A stretch of DNA of 19,968 nt from an uncultured Roseburia sp. (GTDB lineage: Bacteria; Bacillota; Clostridia; Lachnospirales; Lachnospiraceae), in the NCBI GenBank assembly GCA_900548205.1, contig URJS01000041.1:1-19968 (forward strand). The letters run 5' to 3'. The position numbers and the translations under genes are program-made. Below, piece by piece: positions 7,331-14,771 of this stretch. Below the pieces are notes generated by a model. It was given only the letters and a program-made list of their open reading frames with translations. It had not been told where the DNA came from and made no database searches. Positions within the stretch are counted from its first letter, which is position 1. Each line of letters opens with the position of its first letter.

Positions 7331-7332
7331 GT

Positions 7333-8082
7333 ATGGTAAGAGAAGAAAGAAGAAGAAAAAAGCGCAGAAAGATCGTGTGGATGATTTTTCTGATATTGCT
7401 GTTACTGATCAGTCTGGCGGGATTGATCGTGTGGAAGGTATTTACCGTGAAGGAGGTCCGCGTCGAGGGGAATAAGCTTTATTCCGCAGAGCAGATCCAG
7501 GAGTTGGTTTTAAACGATGAATATTCGTGGAATTCGCTTTATGTCGTCGCAAAATACAATTTTAAGGAGCCGCAGCCCATTCCGTTTCTTGATACGATCG
7601 AGGTATCGCTGGAGGATGCGCATACCGTCTTAATCTCAGTCTATGAGAAAGGAATGCTCGGATGCCTTTATATTGATGCGATCGGGCAGTATGCCTATTT
7701 TGACAAGGACGGCTTCGTTGTGGAAACCTCTGCGGAGGAGATTGCCGATGTGCCAAAGGTCACGGGGATTTCCTGTCCGGAGGTAGTGCTGTATGAAAAG
7801 CTTCCACTTGAGCAGGACGGGGTGCTGGAAAATCTGCTGAATCTGACGCAGGTATTAAAAAAATACGACCTTGTGCCGCAGGAGATCCATTACGATGAGA
7901 AGCTGGAGCCGACCCTGACCTATTACGGGACACGGGTGGTTGTAGGCTCTGACGAGTATCTGACGCAGAAGGTCGTGCGTATGGCGGCGATCATGCCGGA
8001 GCTTGCCGGACTTTACGGGACGCTGTACCTTGACAGCTGGACGCCGGAAACCACGGACATCATTTATAAGAGAGACGAATAA
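7333..8082 (+). CDS. divIB: Division septum protein DivIB/FtsQ
   Basis: DivIB is a bitopic membrane protein of the division complex that works with FtsL and DivIC to control septal wall synthesis. The protein has a very basic cytoplasmic tail (REERRRKKRRK), one membrane helix (about residues 15-35) and then a POTRA domain opening with VKEVRVEGNKLYSAEQI. The extracytoplasmic part continues to the end, with the total of about 249 residues usual for Gram-positive members. A GTG at 7327 would overlap the ftsW stop by 4 bases. I prefer ATG 7333, because GAGG (7319-7322) then has a 10-base spacing. It is the last gene before the ftsZ promoter region. murG, often found between ftsW and divIB, is absent here. 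Confidence 0.88.
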   Translation: MVREERRRKKRRKIVWMIFLILLLLISLAGLIVWKVFTVKEVRVEGNKLYSAEQIQELVLNDEYSWNSLYVVAKYNFKEPQPIPFLDTIEVSLEDAHTVLISVYEKGMLGCLYIDAIGQYAYFDKDGFVVETSAEEIADVPKVTGISCPEVVLYEKLPLEQDGVLENLLNLTQVLKKYDLVPQEIHYDEKLEPTLTYYGTRVVVGSDEYLTQKVVRMAAIMPELAGLYGTLYLDSWTPETTDIIYKRDE

Positions 8083-8119
8083 GCTTCCCGGACAGTGTAA
8101 AAAATTAATAAAAAATTAG

Positions 8120-8148
8120 TTGATTAATTTTCGGAAAGATTATATTAT
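8120..8148 (+). promoter_or_regulatory. Sigma-A promoter for ftsZ
   Basis: TTGATT (8120-8125), a 17-base spacer and TATTAT (8143-8148) lie in an AT-rich gap of about 200 bases between divIB and ftsZ. It leaves a leader of roughly 130 bases, which includes a GCGC-rich inverted repeat near 8168-8180. No terminator is evident for divIB, so read-through probably adds to ftsZ expression. Confidence 0.6.
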
Positions 8149-8285
8149 ATTGTATATGAGTTTAAAAGCGCATATTGCGCGCATTGTATATTAAGGGATG
8201 AGAGATACGCAAAAAGCATGGGAAAAAGATCCGCTTATACCATGCGGCAGGATATAAATCAGTGAGAGATGAAGGAGGAAGTACC

Positions 8286-9473
8286 TTGCTAGAAATTATG
8301 ACAACAGAGGCAGATACCAGTGCAAAGATTATCGTGATCGGTGTGGGAGGCGCTGGAAATAATGCTGTAAATAGAATGATTGATGAAAATATCGGCGGAG
8401 TGGAGTTCATCGGTATCAATACAGACAAGCAGGCGCTCACACTCTGCAAGGCGCCGACTCTGATCCAGATCGGTGAGAAGCTGACCAAGGGACTTGGCGC
8501 AGGCGCGCAGCCGGAGATCGGCGAGAAGGCAGCGGAGGAGAGCATGGAGGAATTGTCTGCCGCTATCAAGGGCTCGGACATGGTATTTGTTACCTGTGGC
8601 ATGGGCGGCGGTACAGGTACGGGAGCTGCTCCTGTTGTCGCTAAGATTGCAAAGGAGCAGGGAATCTTAACCGTCGGCGTTGTCACAAAGCCGTTTAAAT
8701 TTGAGGCAAAGCAGCGTATGATCAATGCGCTTTCCGGTATTGACCGTTTAAAGGATAGTGTCGATACCTTGATCGTGATACCAAATGACAAGCTGCTTGA
8801 GATTGTTGACAGAAGAACGACGATGCCGGATGCCTTAAAGAAGGCGGATGAGGTGCTGCAGCAGGCGGTGCAGGGGATCACGGATCTTATCAATCTTCCG
8901 GCTCTGATCAATCTTGACTTCGCGGATGTGTCAACCGTCATGAAGGACAAGGGAATGGCTCATATCGGCATTGGCAGCGCAAAGGGCGATGACAAGGCGA
9001 TCGAGGCGGTAAAGCTCGCTGTTGCCAGCCCGCTGCTTGAGACAACGATCAATGGCGCGACACACGTTATCATTAATATTTCGGGTGACATCTCCCTGAT
9101 GGATGCAAACGATGCTGCAAGCTATGTACAGGATCTGGCGGGAGATAATGCAAATATCATCTTTGGTGCAAAGTATGACGAGTCGATGTCAGACGAGGCG
9201 ACGATCACGGTGATCGCAACCGGACTTGAGAGCGGCGGTACCAGCAAGATCATGCCGAATCTACGTTATAACAGCACGCCGGTTGCTCCGGCACGGCAGA
9301 CGGCGCAGACGACTGTGCCAAGAAGTAACGTTACAGGCTTTGGCGCGCAGACAGCGCCGCAGCAGAGCGTAAATCCAACCTTTACAGGGATTCAGAAGCC
9401 GCGTCAGCCGGAAAGTACAGTACAGCAGATGGATATTAAGATTCCGGATTTCCTCAAAAATTCAAGAAAATAG
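8286..9473 (+). CDS. ftsZ: Cell division GTPase FtsZ
   Basis: FtsZ is the tubulin-like GTPase that forms the division ring at midcell. The nucleotide-binding signature GGGTGTG (107-113) follows the N-terminal glycine-rich VGVGGAGNNAVNRM. The synergy (T7) loop appears as NLDFADV, and a variable linker rich in Gln, Thr and Pro (about 330-380) leads to the C-terminal anchor peptide IKIPDFLKN, which binds FtsA or SepF. The start is TTG 8286, 5 bases after GGAGGAA (8274-8280); the ATG at 8298 would be 17 bases away, and an in-frame GTG at 8262 lies upstream of the ribosome binding site. That gives 395 residues. It has its own promoter and probably shares a transcript with the vanZ-like gene, 28 bases downstream. 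Confidence 0.97.
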   Translation: MLEIMTTEADTSAKIIVIGVGGAGNNAVNRMIDENIGGVEFIGINTDKQALTLCKAPTLIQIGEKLTKGLGAGAQPEIGEKAAEESMEELSAAIKGSDMVFVTCGMGGGTGTGAAPVVAKIAKEQGILTVGVVTKPFKFEAKQRMINALSGIDRLKDSVDTLIVIPNDKLLEIVDRRTTMPDALKKADEVLQQAVQGITDLINLPALINLDFADVSTVMKDKGMAHIGIGSAKGDDKAIEAVKLAVASPLLETTINGATHVIINISGDISLMDANDAASYVQDLAGDNANIIFGAKYDESMSDEATITVIATGLESGGTSKIMPNLRYNSTPVAPARQTAQTTVPRSNVTGFGAQTAPQQSVNPTFTGIQKPRQPESTVQQMDIKIPDFLKNSRK

Positions 9474-9501
9474 TATGAAAAAGTAAGTTGGGGAGAGTAG
9501 G

Positions 9502-9996
9502 ATGTACAAAAGACAACGAATGGTTTATGGAGCAGTACTTGCGCTGTTTCTATTTTATAGCGTGGGAATGCTGTGGCTTTTGTTTGGAAGAACGAAATTT
9601 ACAGTGTATGATTCTTATTGGGAACAGATTTCCATGAATATGAATCTGCAGCCCTTTCGTACGATCATGGAGTACGTCAGGCTTTTAGGACAGGAAACAG
9701 GGGGCTATGGACTTTCCGTATCAGAGATCAATCTGTATGGAAATGTCATCGTCTTTCTTCCCTGCGGTCTGTTCCTTCCGTTTTTGTGGAAGCGTCTGCG
9801 TTCCTTCGGGTGGTATCTGCTCTGTTTTTGCACAGGGCTTATCGCGATAGAGCTGGGGCAGCTTTTTACACTCCGCGGTATCTGTGATATCGATGATCTG
9901 ATCCTTAATCTGCTCGGTGCATCCATTGGCTTTGCAATATGGAAAATAATAGTTGCTTTACATAAAGTAAGGACGAAAGAGACACAGTCGAAATAG
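9502..9996 (+). CDS. VanZ-like membrane protein
   Basis: This 164-residue protein fits the VanZ family, named for the teicoplanin-resistance protein; many homologues have no known function. Family features are present: NLQPFRTI (48-55), NVIVFLPCGLFLPF (81-94) and ELGQLFTLRGICDIDDLILN (117-136), with about four membrane helices, the first at about 8-28. The ATG follows GGGGAGAG at a good distance. It lies directly after ftsZ, and its 3' end is overlapped by an intrinsic terminator, so it is probably the last gene of the ftsZ transcript. A cell-envelope role fits the neighbours, but glycopeptide resistance should not be inferred without van genes, and none are here. Confidence 0.88.
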   Translation: MYKRQRMVYGAVLALFLFYSVGMLWLLFGRTKFTVYDSYWEQISMNMNLQPFRTIMEYVRLLGQETGGYGLSVSEINLYGNVIVFLPCGLFLPFLWKRLRSFGWYLLCFCTGLIAIELGQLFTLRGICDIDDLILNLLGASIGFAIWKIIVALHKVRTKETQSK

Positions 9997-10010
9997 ACGG
10001 TGTCTTTTTT
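9980..10010 (+). terminator. Intrinsic terminator after ftsZ-vanZ
   Basis: AGACAC (9980-9985) and GTC (9987-9989) pair with GAC (9996-9998) and GTGTCT (10000-10005), leaving one A/G mismatch and a GAAATA loop. A run of six T (10005-10010) follows at once. The stem starts inside the last codons of the vanZ-like gene. Confidence 0.8.
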
Positions 10011-10047
10011 GCTTGATAGGAAAATTCATTCCACACATCAAGCAAAA
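10007..10047. terminator. Second hairpin overlapping the terminator T-tract, possibly a bidirectional terminator
   Basis: TTTTGCTTGAT (10007-10017) is perfectly complementary to ATCAAGCAAAA (10037-10047). Inside, GGAA (10019-10022) can pair with TTCC (10029-10032). The left arm begins with the T-run of the preceding terminator, so the two structures exclude each other in part. On the minus strand the stem would be followed by T residues. It insulates the ftsZ unit from the spoIIG promoter. Confidence 0.5.
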
Positions 10048-10081
10048 GCCTTCCCCAGAGTCAGTGCATCGTGGTAAAATT

Positions 10082-10098
10082 TGTCGAAATATGTCGAT
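10082..10098 (+). promoter_or_regulatory. Tandem Spo0A boxes upstream of spoIIGA
   Basis: TGTCGAA (10082-10088) equals the Spo0A box consensus, and TGTCGAT (10092-10098) differs at one base. Their starts are 10 bases apart, one helical turn. A third, inverted match (TTTGACA, 10124-10130, complement TGTCAAA) overlaps the -35 element. Spo0A is the master activator of entry into sporulation. Confidence 0.75.
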
Positions 10099-10124
10099 AA
10101 TATGCGCGTTTCGTGCGCTTGATT

Positions 10125-10157
10125 TTGACAAAAAATCAGAGTACGGGAACGTATAAT
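10125..10157 (+). promoter_or_regulatory. spoIIG-type promoter with a 21-base spacer
   Basis: A consensus -35 (TTGACA, 10125-10130) and a consensus -10 (TATAAT, 10152-10157) are separated by 21 bases instead of 17. The Bacillus spoIIG promoter is known for the same design, with a 22-base spacer, so sigma-A RNA polymerase needs Spo0A bound over the -35 region. The Spo0A-like sites just upstream and over the -35 support the same mechanism here. Confidence 0.75.
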
Positions 10158-10182
10158 AAGTCCATGTCAGAGAAGGAGCGGG

Positions 10183-10965
10183 GTGAGAAAAATATATGTA
10201 TTCTATGCAGACGTGTTTTTGATCCAGAACTTTTTGATGGATCTGCTTGCCATAGTGGGAGTCAATCGGTTTTTAAGACGGCAGAAAAAGCTCTGGCGTT
10301 TGGCAGCGGCAGCGGCAGCGGCCTCCGCGGGCGGACTTTTTTTGCTTCTCACCATAAAAAATACGCTCCTCTATATGGTTTTTTCCCATTTGTTCCTGAA
10401 CACCGGAATGGTATTTTTGGCGTTTGGACGATGCCGGAAAAAAGAATTTCTCGAAAATTGGGGAGTGACTTATCTGGTCGTCATTTTATTGGGTGGCATG
10501 CTTCAGTGGCTGACCGGACGCGGGATCACATCGGCGGAACTTGTACCCGCTGCGGCGGGAATTTCCGGTGTTTATCTGATCCTTGGATATCTGCGGGAGC
10601 GAAAGGATTTTCACAACCATATTTTCGAGGCACAGATGAAAAAACGCGAGTGCGCTATTTCTGTCAAGGCATATTGGGACAGCGGCAATCAACTGCGTGA
10701 TCCTTATACCGGACAGGGCGTTTGCATTTTGAGCGAGGCGAAGGCAAAGATGCTTTTTGATGAAGAACAGGACAATTTCCGGCTGGTTCCGTATTGCTCG
10801 CTGGGAGAGCGCAGCGGGCTTCTGCGGGTGGCGGATGTGGATGAGCTGCAGCTGTTTGACGGCAGAAAACGTATTTGTTCTAATCATGTGGCAGTCGGAA
10901 TTGCAGATGAGAAATTATTGGAAAATCGTGCGTATGATTTGATCTTACATACATCATTTTTATAA
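10183..10965 (+). CDS. spoIIGA: Pro-sigma-E processing protease SpoIIGA
   Basis: SpoIIGA is the membrane aspartic protease that removes the pro-sequence of sigma-E in the mother cell after polar septation, triggered by SpoIIR from the forespore. The N-terminal half is hydrophobic, with about five membrane segments (roughly 8-28, 38-57, 60-82, 92-111 and 120-137). The C-terminal half carries DSGNQLRDP (166-174), whose Asp matches the catalytic residue of the retropepsin-like domain. At 260 residues it is shorter than the 309 of Bacillus subtilis. The start is GTG 10183, four bases after AAGGAG (10173-10178). It is followed by sigE after 23 bases, the standard pairing, and driven by the Spo0A-type promoter upstream. 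Confidence 0.92.
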   Translation: MRKIYVFYADVFLIQNFLMDLLAIVGVNRFLRRQKKLWRLAAAAAAASAGGLFLLLTIKNTLLYMVFSHLFLNTGMVFLAFGRCRKKEFLENWGVTYLVVILLGGMLQWLTGRGITSAELVPAAAGISGVYLILGYLRERKDFHNHIFEAQMKKRECAISVKAYWDSGNQLRDPYTGQGVCILSEAKAKMLFDEEQDNFRLVPYCSLGERSGLLRVADVDELQLFDGRKRICSNHVAVGIADEKLLENRAYDLILHTSFL

Positions 10966-10988
10966 AAGAGCGGAAGGGAGAGGAACAT

Positions 10989-11729
10989 ATGTATGTCAAG
11001 CTGATGATTCCGGGATACCGCGTCAAAAGGCTATGGGCGGGGCTTGGGAAGCTTTTGTTACAGGAGAAAAACGAGGTGCATTATATCGGCGGTGCGGAAG
11101 TGCTGCCGCCGCCGCTTGAGGGTGAGGAGGAAAACGCCTGCATACAGATGCTCGCGGGAGAGGAGCCGGAGTCGGCACGCAAAAAGCTGATCGAGCACAA
11201 TCTGCGTCTTGTGGTATACATAGCAAAAAAATTTGATAATACGGGAGTCGGGGTAGAGGATCTGATCTCGATCGGAACGATCGGGCTGATCAAGGCGATC
11301 AATACGTTTAATCCGGGTAAAAATATAAAGCTTGCCACCTATGCGTCACGCTGCATTGAAAATGAAATTTTAATGTATTTAAGAAGGAATAACAAGACGA
11401 AGCTTGAGGTTTCGATCGATGAGCCACTCAATGTGGATTGGGACGGAAACGAGCTTCTTTTGTCTGATATTTTGGGAACAGATGAGGATGTGATCTATCG
11501 GGACATTGAGACGGATGTGGAGCGGAAGCTGTTAAACGCGGCAATCTCCAAGCTGTCTGGCAGAGAGCGGATGATCATAGAGCTTCGGTTTGGACTAAAT
11601 TCGATCGGGGGAGAGGAAAAGACACAAAAAGAAGTGGCGGATATGCTTGGAATTTCACAGTCCTATATTTCGCGGCTGGAAAAAAAGATCATGGGACGCT
11701 TAAAGAAGGAGATTGTGCGTATGGAATAG
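10989..11729 (+). CDS. sigE: RNA polymerase sigma-E, made as an inactive precursor
   Basis: Sigma-E directs the first mother-cell programme of sporulation. The 246-residue product starts with a basic, amphipathic pro-sequence of about 28 residues (MYVKLMIPGYRVKRLW onward), followed by the conserved HYIGGAEVLPPPL where SpoIIGA processing leaves the mature start. Region 2 is clear: NLRLVVYIAKKFDNTG (71-86), then DLISIGTIGLIKAINTF. The region 4 helix-turn-helix includes TQKEVADMLGISQSYISRLE. The ATG follows GGGAGAGGAAC. It is co-transcribed with spoIIGA. In most related genomes sigG comes next on the same strand; here it is displaced and inverted. Confidence 0.97.
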   Translation: MYVKLMIPGYRVKRLWAGLGKLLLQEKNEVHYIGGAEVLPPPLEGEEENACIQMLAGEEPESARKKLIEHNLRLVVYIAKKFDNTGVGVEDLISIGTIGLIKAINTFNPGKNIKLATYASRCIENEILMYLRRNNKTKLEVSIDEPLNVDWDGNELLLSDILGTDEDVIYRDIETDVERKLLNAAISKLSGRERMIIELRFGLNSIGGEEKTQKEVADMLGISQSYISRLEKKIMGRLKKEIVRME

Positions 11730-11761
11730 AAAAATCTCTGCCACAATCCGGCAAAAAGAAA

Positions 11762-11790
11762 TTGTATAAAACGCAGGATAGGAGTATAAT
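11762..11790 (+). promoter_or_regulatory. Sigma-A promoter for the beta-CASP nuclease gene
   Basis: TTGTAT (11762-11767), a 17-base spacer and a perfect TATAAT (11785-11790) precede the gene at 11825 with a leader of about 28 bases. It separates expression of this gene from the Spo0A-driven sigE transcript, although no clear terminator lies between them. Confidence 0.65.
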
Positions 11791-11824
11791 GAAGGTATCA
11801 TCATAAAGGTCTGGGGGGATACAT

Positions 11825-13441
11825 ATGATACTTGAATTTTTAGGTGCAGCGCATGAGGTGACGGGAAGCTGTCATTATCTGGAATTTGGAGATAAGCATG
11901 TACTGGTGGACTGCGGCATGGAGCAGGGACCGGATCTGTATGTGAATCAGGAGCTGCCTGTCAATGCGGCGGCGATCGACTATGTGTTTGTGACACATGC
12001 GCATATTGATCATTCGGGCTTACTGCCGCTTTTGTACAATCATGGGTTCCGCGGGCAGATTTTTTGTACAACGGCGACAAGCCAGCTTTGTAATATTATG
12101 CTCAAGGACAGCGCGCATATTCAGATGTTTGAGGCGGAGTGGCGTAACCGCAAGGCGCGCAGAGCTGGAAGGCCGGAGGTCGTACCGCTCTATGACATGA
12201 ACGATGCGATGGGCGTGCTGACGCATTTTATTCCCTGTGATTATCACAAGATCATACAGGTCTGCGACGGATTAAAGGCACGGTTTGTGGACGCCGGGCA
12301 TCTTCTTGGTTCCTCCTCCATTGAGCTTTGGATTGCGGAGGAGACGGAGGAGGGGAGAGAGGAGTGCAAGATCGTATTTTCCGGGGATATTGGAACCGCA
12401 AATCGTCCCTTGATCAAGGATCCGGAATATATCAAGGACGCCGATTATGTTGTCATGGAATCGACCTACGGTGACCGCGCACATGCGGCGCCTCCGGATT
12501 ATGCGGCTGCGCTTGCGCGCGTGCTCAAGGACACATTTACGCGCGGCGGAAACCTTGTCATTCCGGCATTTTCCGTCGGACGTACGCAGGAGATGCTTTA
12601 TTTTCTGCGGCGTATCAAGACAGAGGAGCTTCTGCCGGAATATCAGAACTTTGAGGTTTATGTAGACAGCCCGCTTGCGGTGGAGGCAACGTCGATTTTT
12701 GGCAAGAATGTATCGGATTGTTTTGATGAGGAAGCCTTGTCTTTGGTGAATCAGGGAATCAACCCAATCGGCTTTCCCGGGCTTCGGATGGCGATCACAA
12801 GTGATGAGTCAAAGATGATCAATTTTGATGAGAAACCGAAGGTGATCTTATCTGCTTCCGGCATGTGTGAGGCGGGACGCATTCGTCATCACTTAAAGCA
12901 TAATCTCTGGCGTGCGGATTCTACGATTTTATTTGTCGGATTTCAGGTGCCGGGAACGCTTGGCAATTCGCTGCTTGGCGGGGCAAAGGAGGTGCGTCTG
13001 TTCGGTGAGACGATCGAGGTGCACGCCAAAATCGAGAATCTGCCGGGAATCAGCGGACATGCAGATATCAATCAACTGACGGAATGGGCGGCGGCGTTTG
13101 AGGGAAGCCCCAAGAGATTTTTTATCGTGCATGGCGAGGATCGTGTGACGGAGCAGTTCGCCGCCCATCTGCATGAGCGGCTGGGGATTGACACCTACGC
13201 GCCTTACAGCGGAGATGCGTTTGACCTTGCAACCGGCGAGCGCATAAAAGAGGGCAGCAGGGAGGTCATCGAAAAGAAGAATAAAAATACAGCTAAGGCG
13301 TCTGGTAATGTCTTTGCAAGACTTCTTGCCGCGGGCGGCAGGCTGATGACTGTCATCACAAAATGCGAGGGGATGCCAAATCGTGAGCTTGGCAAATTTG
13401 CGGATCAGATCAATGAGCTTTGCAATAAGTGGGAACGCTAG
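11825..13441 (+). CDS. Metallo-beta-lactamase/beta-CASP family ribonuclease-like protein
   Basis: This 538-residue protein belongs to the zinc-dependent MBL-fold, beta-CASP group that includes bacterial and archaeal RNA nucleases related to CPSF-73. Visible motifs: HAHIDHSG (58-65, the HxHxDH zinc motif), DAGHLLGSSS (156-165), GDIG with Asp188, ESTYGDR (212-218), SASGMCEAGRIRHHL (343-357), GISGHADINQL (408-418) and FIVHGE (433-438). These cover both metal sites and the beta-CASP cap. A basic C-terminal stretch of about 65 residues follows the nuclease core. GGGGGGA lies 5-6 bases before the ATG. It has its own promoter and converges with sigG, with 3 bases between the stops. The RNA substrate is not evident, and a link with sporulation is only positional. 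Confidence 0.9.
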   Translation: MILEFLGAAHEVTGSCHYLEFGDKHVLVDCGMEQGPDLYVNQELPVNAAAIDYVFVTHAHIDHSGLLPLLYNHGFRGQIFCTTATSQLCNIMLKDSAHIQMFEAEWRNRKARRAGRPEVVPLYDMNDAMGVLTHFIPCDYHKIIQVCDGLKARFVDAGHLLGSSSIELWIAEETEEGREECKIVFSGDIGTANRPLIKDPEYIKDADYVVMESTYGDRAHAAPPDYAAALARVLKDTFTRGGNLVIPAFSVGRTQEMLYFLRRIKTEELLPEYQNFEVYVDSPLAVEATSIFGKNVSDCFDEEALSLVNQGINPIGFPGLRMAITSDESKMINFDEKPKVILSASGMCEAGRIRHHLKHNLWRADSTILFVGFQVPGTLGNSLLGGAKEVRLFGETIEVHAKIENLPGISGHADINQLTEWAAAFEGSPKRFFIVHGEDRVTEQFAAHLHERLGIDTYAPYSGDAFDLATGERIKEGSREVIEKKNKNTAKASGNVFARLLAAGGRLMTVITKCEGMPNRELGKFADQINELCNKWER

Positions 13442-13444
13442 GCG

Positions 13445-14224
13445 CTATAGGGAGAGATAGTTTCGGATGGATTTTAACGCGGATTTTTCCAGACGGCTGA
13501 CCTGCGCCTGTGAGATGTGGATCTCCTCAGCGACCTCCATCTGTGTTTTTCCTTCAAAGAAACGCAGGCGCAGGATATAGTTTTCGCGTTCATTTAAGTG
13601 TTCCATCGCATCGCTTAGGGAGAGGGTTTCGACCCAGTTCTCCTCCCTGTTTTTCTTGTCACTGATCTGGTCCATGACATAGAGGGTGTCGCCGCCGTCT
13701 GTGTAGACCGGATCGTAGAGGCTGACAGGACTTTGGATCGCATCAAGGGCAAAGACGATTTCCTCTGTTGAGAGACCGGAGGCTTTCGCAATTTCTTCCA
13801 GCGTCGGTTCCTTGGAGGAGTCTTTGGCAAGCAGCTCTCTGGTGTGGATCGCCTTGTATGCGGTGTCGCGCAGAGAGCGGCTGACGCGGATAACGTTATT
13901 GTCGCGCAGGTATCTTCGGATTTCTCCGACGATCATGGGAACGGCGTAGGTTGAAAATTTTACGCCGATGGAGGGATCAAAATTGTCGATGGATTTGATC
14001 AGACCGATACATCCGATCTGAAACAGATCGTCGACATTTTCGTGATTTCCGGAGAAACGCTTGATCACACTCAGGACAAGACGGAGATTTCCCTTGATAT
14101 AGGCTTCTCTTGCCTTCGTATCTCCCTGTTTGATGCGGGCAAAGAGTTCCTGTTTTTCTTCTTCCTTTAGGATGGGGAGCTTGGCGGTATTTACGCCGCA
14201 GATTTCAACTTTGTATGAAGCCAT
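13445..14224 (-). CDS. sigG: Forespore RNA polymerase sigma-G
   Basis: Sigma-G directs late gene expression in the engulfed forespore. The protein of 259 residues, close to the 260 of Bacillus subtilis, opens with the hallmark KVEICGVNTAKLPIL. Region 2 contains NLRLVLSVIKRF (46-57), DDLFQIGCIGLIKSIDNFD and KFSTYAVPMIVGEIRRYLRD. Region 4 ends in a helix-turn-helix, TQMEVAEEIHISQAQVSRLE. The start at 14224 is preferred over an upstream ATG because TGGAGGA lies about 9 bases before it. It is the only confident minus-strand gene, tail to tail with the beta-CASP gene and divergent from the 106-aa gene. The usual sigE-sigG adjacency is broken, so it cannot be read from the spoIIG promoter. Confidence 0.96.
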   Translation of the reverse strand: MASYKVEICGVNTAKLPILKEEEKQELFARIKQGDTKAREAYIKGNLRLVLSVIKRFSGNHENVDDLFQIGCIGLIKSIDNFDPSIGVKFSTYAVPMIVGEIRRYLRDNNVIRVSRSLRDTAYKAIHTRELLAKDSSKEPTLEEIAKASGLSTEEIVFALDAIQSPVSLYDPVYTDGGDTLYVMDQISDKKNREENWVETLSLSDAMEHLNERENYILRLRFFEGKTQMEVAEEIHISQAQVSRLEKSALKSIRNYLSL

Positions 14225-14315
14225 GATGGGGTATCCTCCAGAGTCAGTTATTTGTATTGACATAAGAGCGGCTCGCGAAGCGTGTCGCTCGTTGTTTAGC
14301 TTTGGTATGTGTTAA

Positions 14316-14345
14316 AAGGATGCTACATTTCGGGTATTTTTATGC
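14316..14345 (-). promoter_or_regulatory. Possible sigma-G/sigma-F-type promoter for sigG
   Basis: On the minus strand GCATA (complement of 14341-14345) lies 18 bases before CATCCTT (complement of 14316-14322). This partly matches the sigma-G pattern of a GHATR -35 and a CATNNTA -10 with an 18-base spacer. It would give a leader of about 85 bases and autoregulation of sigG. The last base of the -10 does not match, so this is tentative. Confidence 0.35.
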
Positions 14346-14396
14346 AGGAAAATTATGACAGATAAGAACAGAAATTGAGAGGAACGGAGGATTGGT

Positions 14397-14717
14397 ATGA
14401 GAGACATCATTGATAAAAGAGACGAGCAGGAGCGCATCAGCAGGAGTATTGTGAAATTCTGGAATGTCAACTATATTCCGGCGCATGCGGCGGACGAAGA
14501 TGGAGCTTTCGACGAGGAGCAGGAGCTTGCGCGTGAGGACGCTTCCGAAGGTCTGACGGAGCACAGCTGTGAGCAGGGGAATGGAAAAGACGCGGCGGAA
14601 GGCGCCCTGATAAGCGACACGGTGGATCAGGGACGTATCGACCGCATTTTGAAGGAAAAGGATGAAGAACTTCAAAGTCTGATTCGGGAGACTGTGGAGG
14701 AGCAGGAGAAGGAATAA
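14397..14717 (+). CDS. Acidic protein of unknown function (106 aa)
   Basis: I do not recognise this family. An ACGGAGGA ribosome binding site lies about 6 bases before the ATG. The first 35 residues (RDIIDKRDEQERISRSIVKF, then a WNVNYIPAHA segment) look like the only conserved-looking part. The middle (about 36-75) is strongly acidic and low in complexity. The end is a charged helix with many Glu and Lys. There is no signal peptide, membrane helix or Cys-rich motif. It lies divergent from sigG and 54 bases upstream of the dapF-like gene on the same strand, so co-transcription with the latter is plausible. Function is unknown. Confidence 0.7.
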   Translation: MRDIIDKRDEQERISRSIVKFWNVNYIPAHAADEDGAFDEEQELAREDASEGLTEHSCEQGNGKDAAEGALISDTVDQGRIDRILKEKDEELQSLIRETVEEQEKE

Positions 14718-14771
14718 GCAAATCTCCTTTTGGGGCATATAATGAAATAAGAAAAGGGTATGGAGGTATTT

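Noticed and set aside
8162..8950. 262-codon minus-strand frame antisense to ftsZ
   Set aside because: Long only because of codon bias in ftsZ on the other strand; no ribosome binding site and no family resemblance.
10113..10700. 195-codon plus-strand frame overlapping spoIIGA
   Set aside because: It starts within the spoIIG promoter and has no domain; spoIIGA in the other frame shows membrane segments and the DSGN motif.
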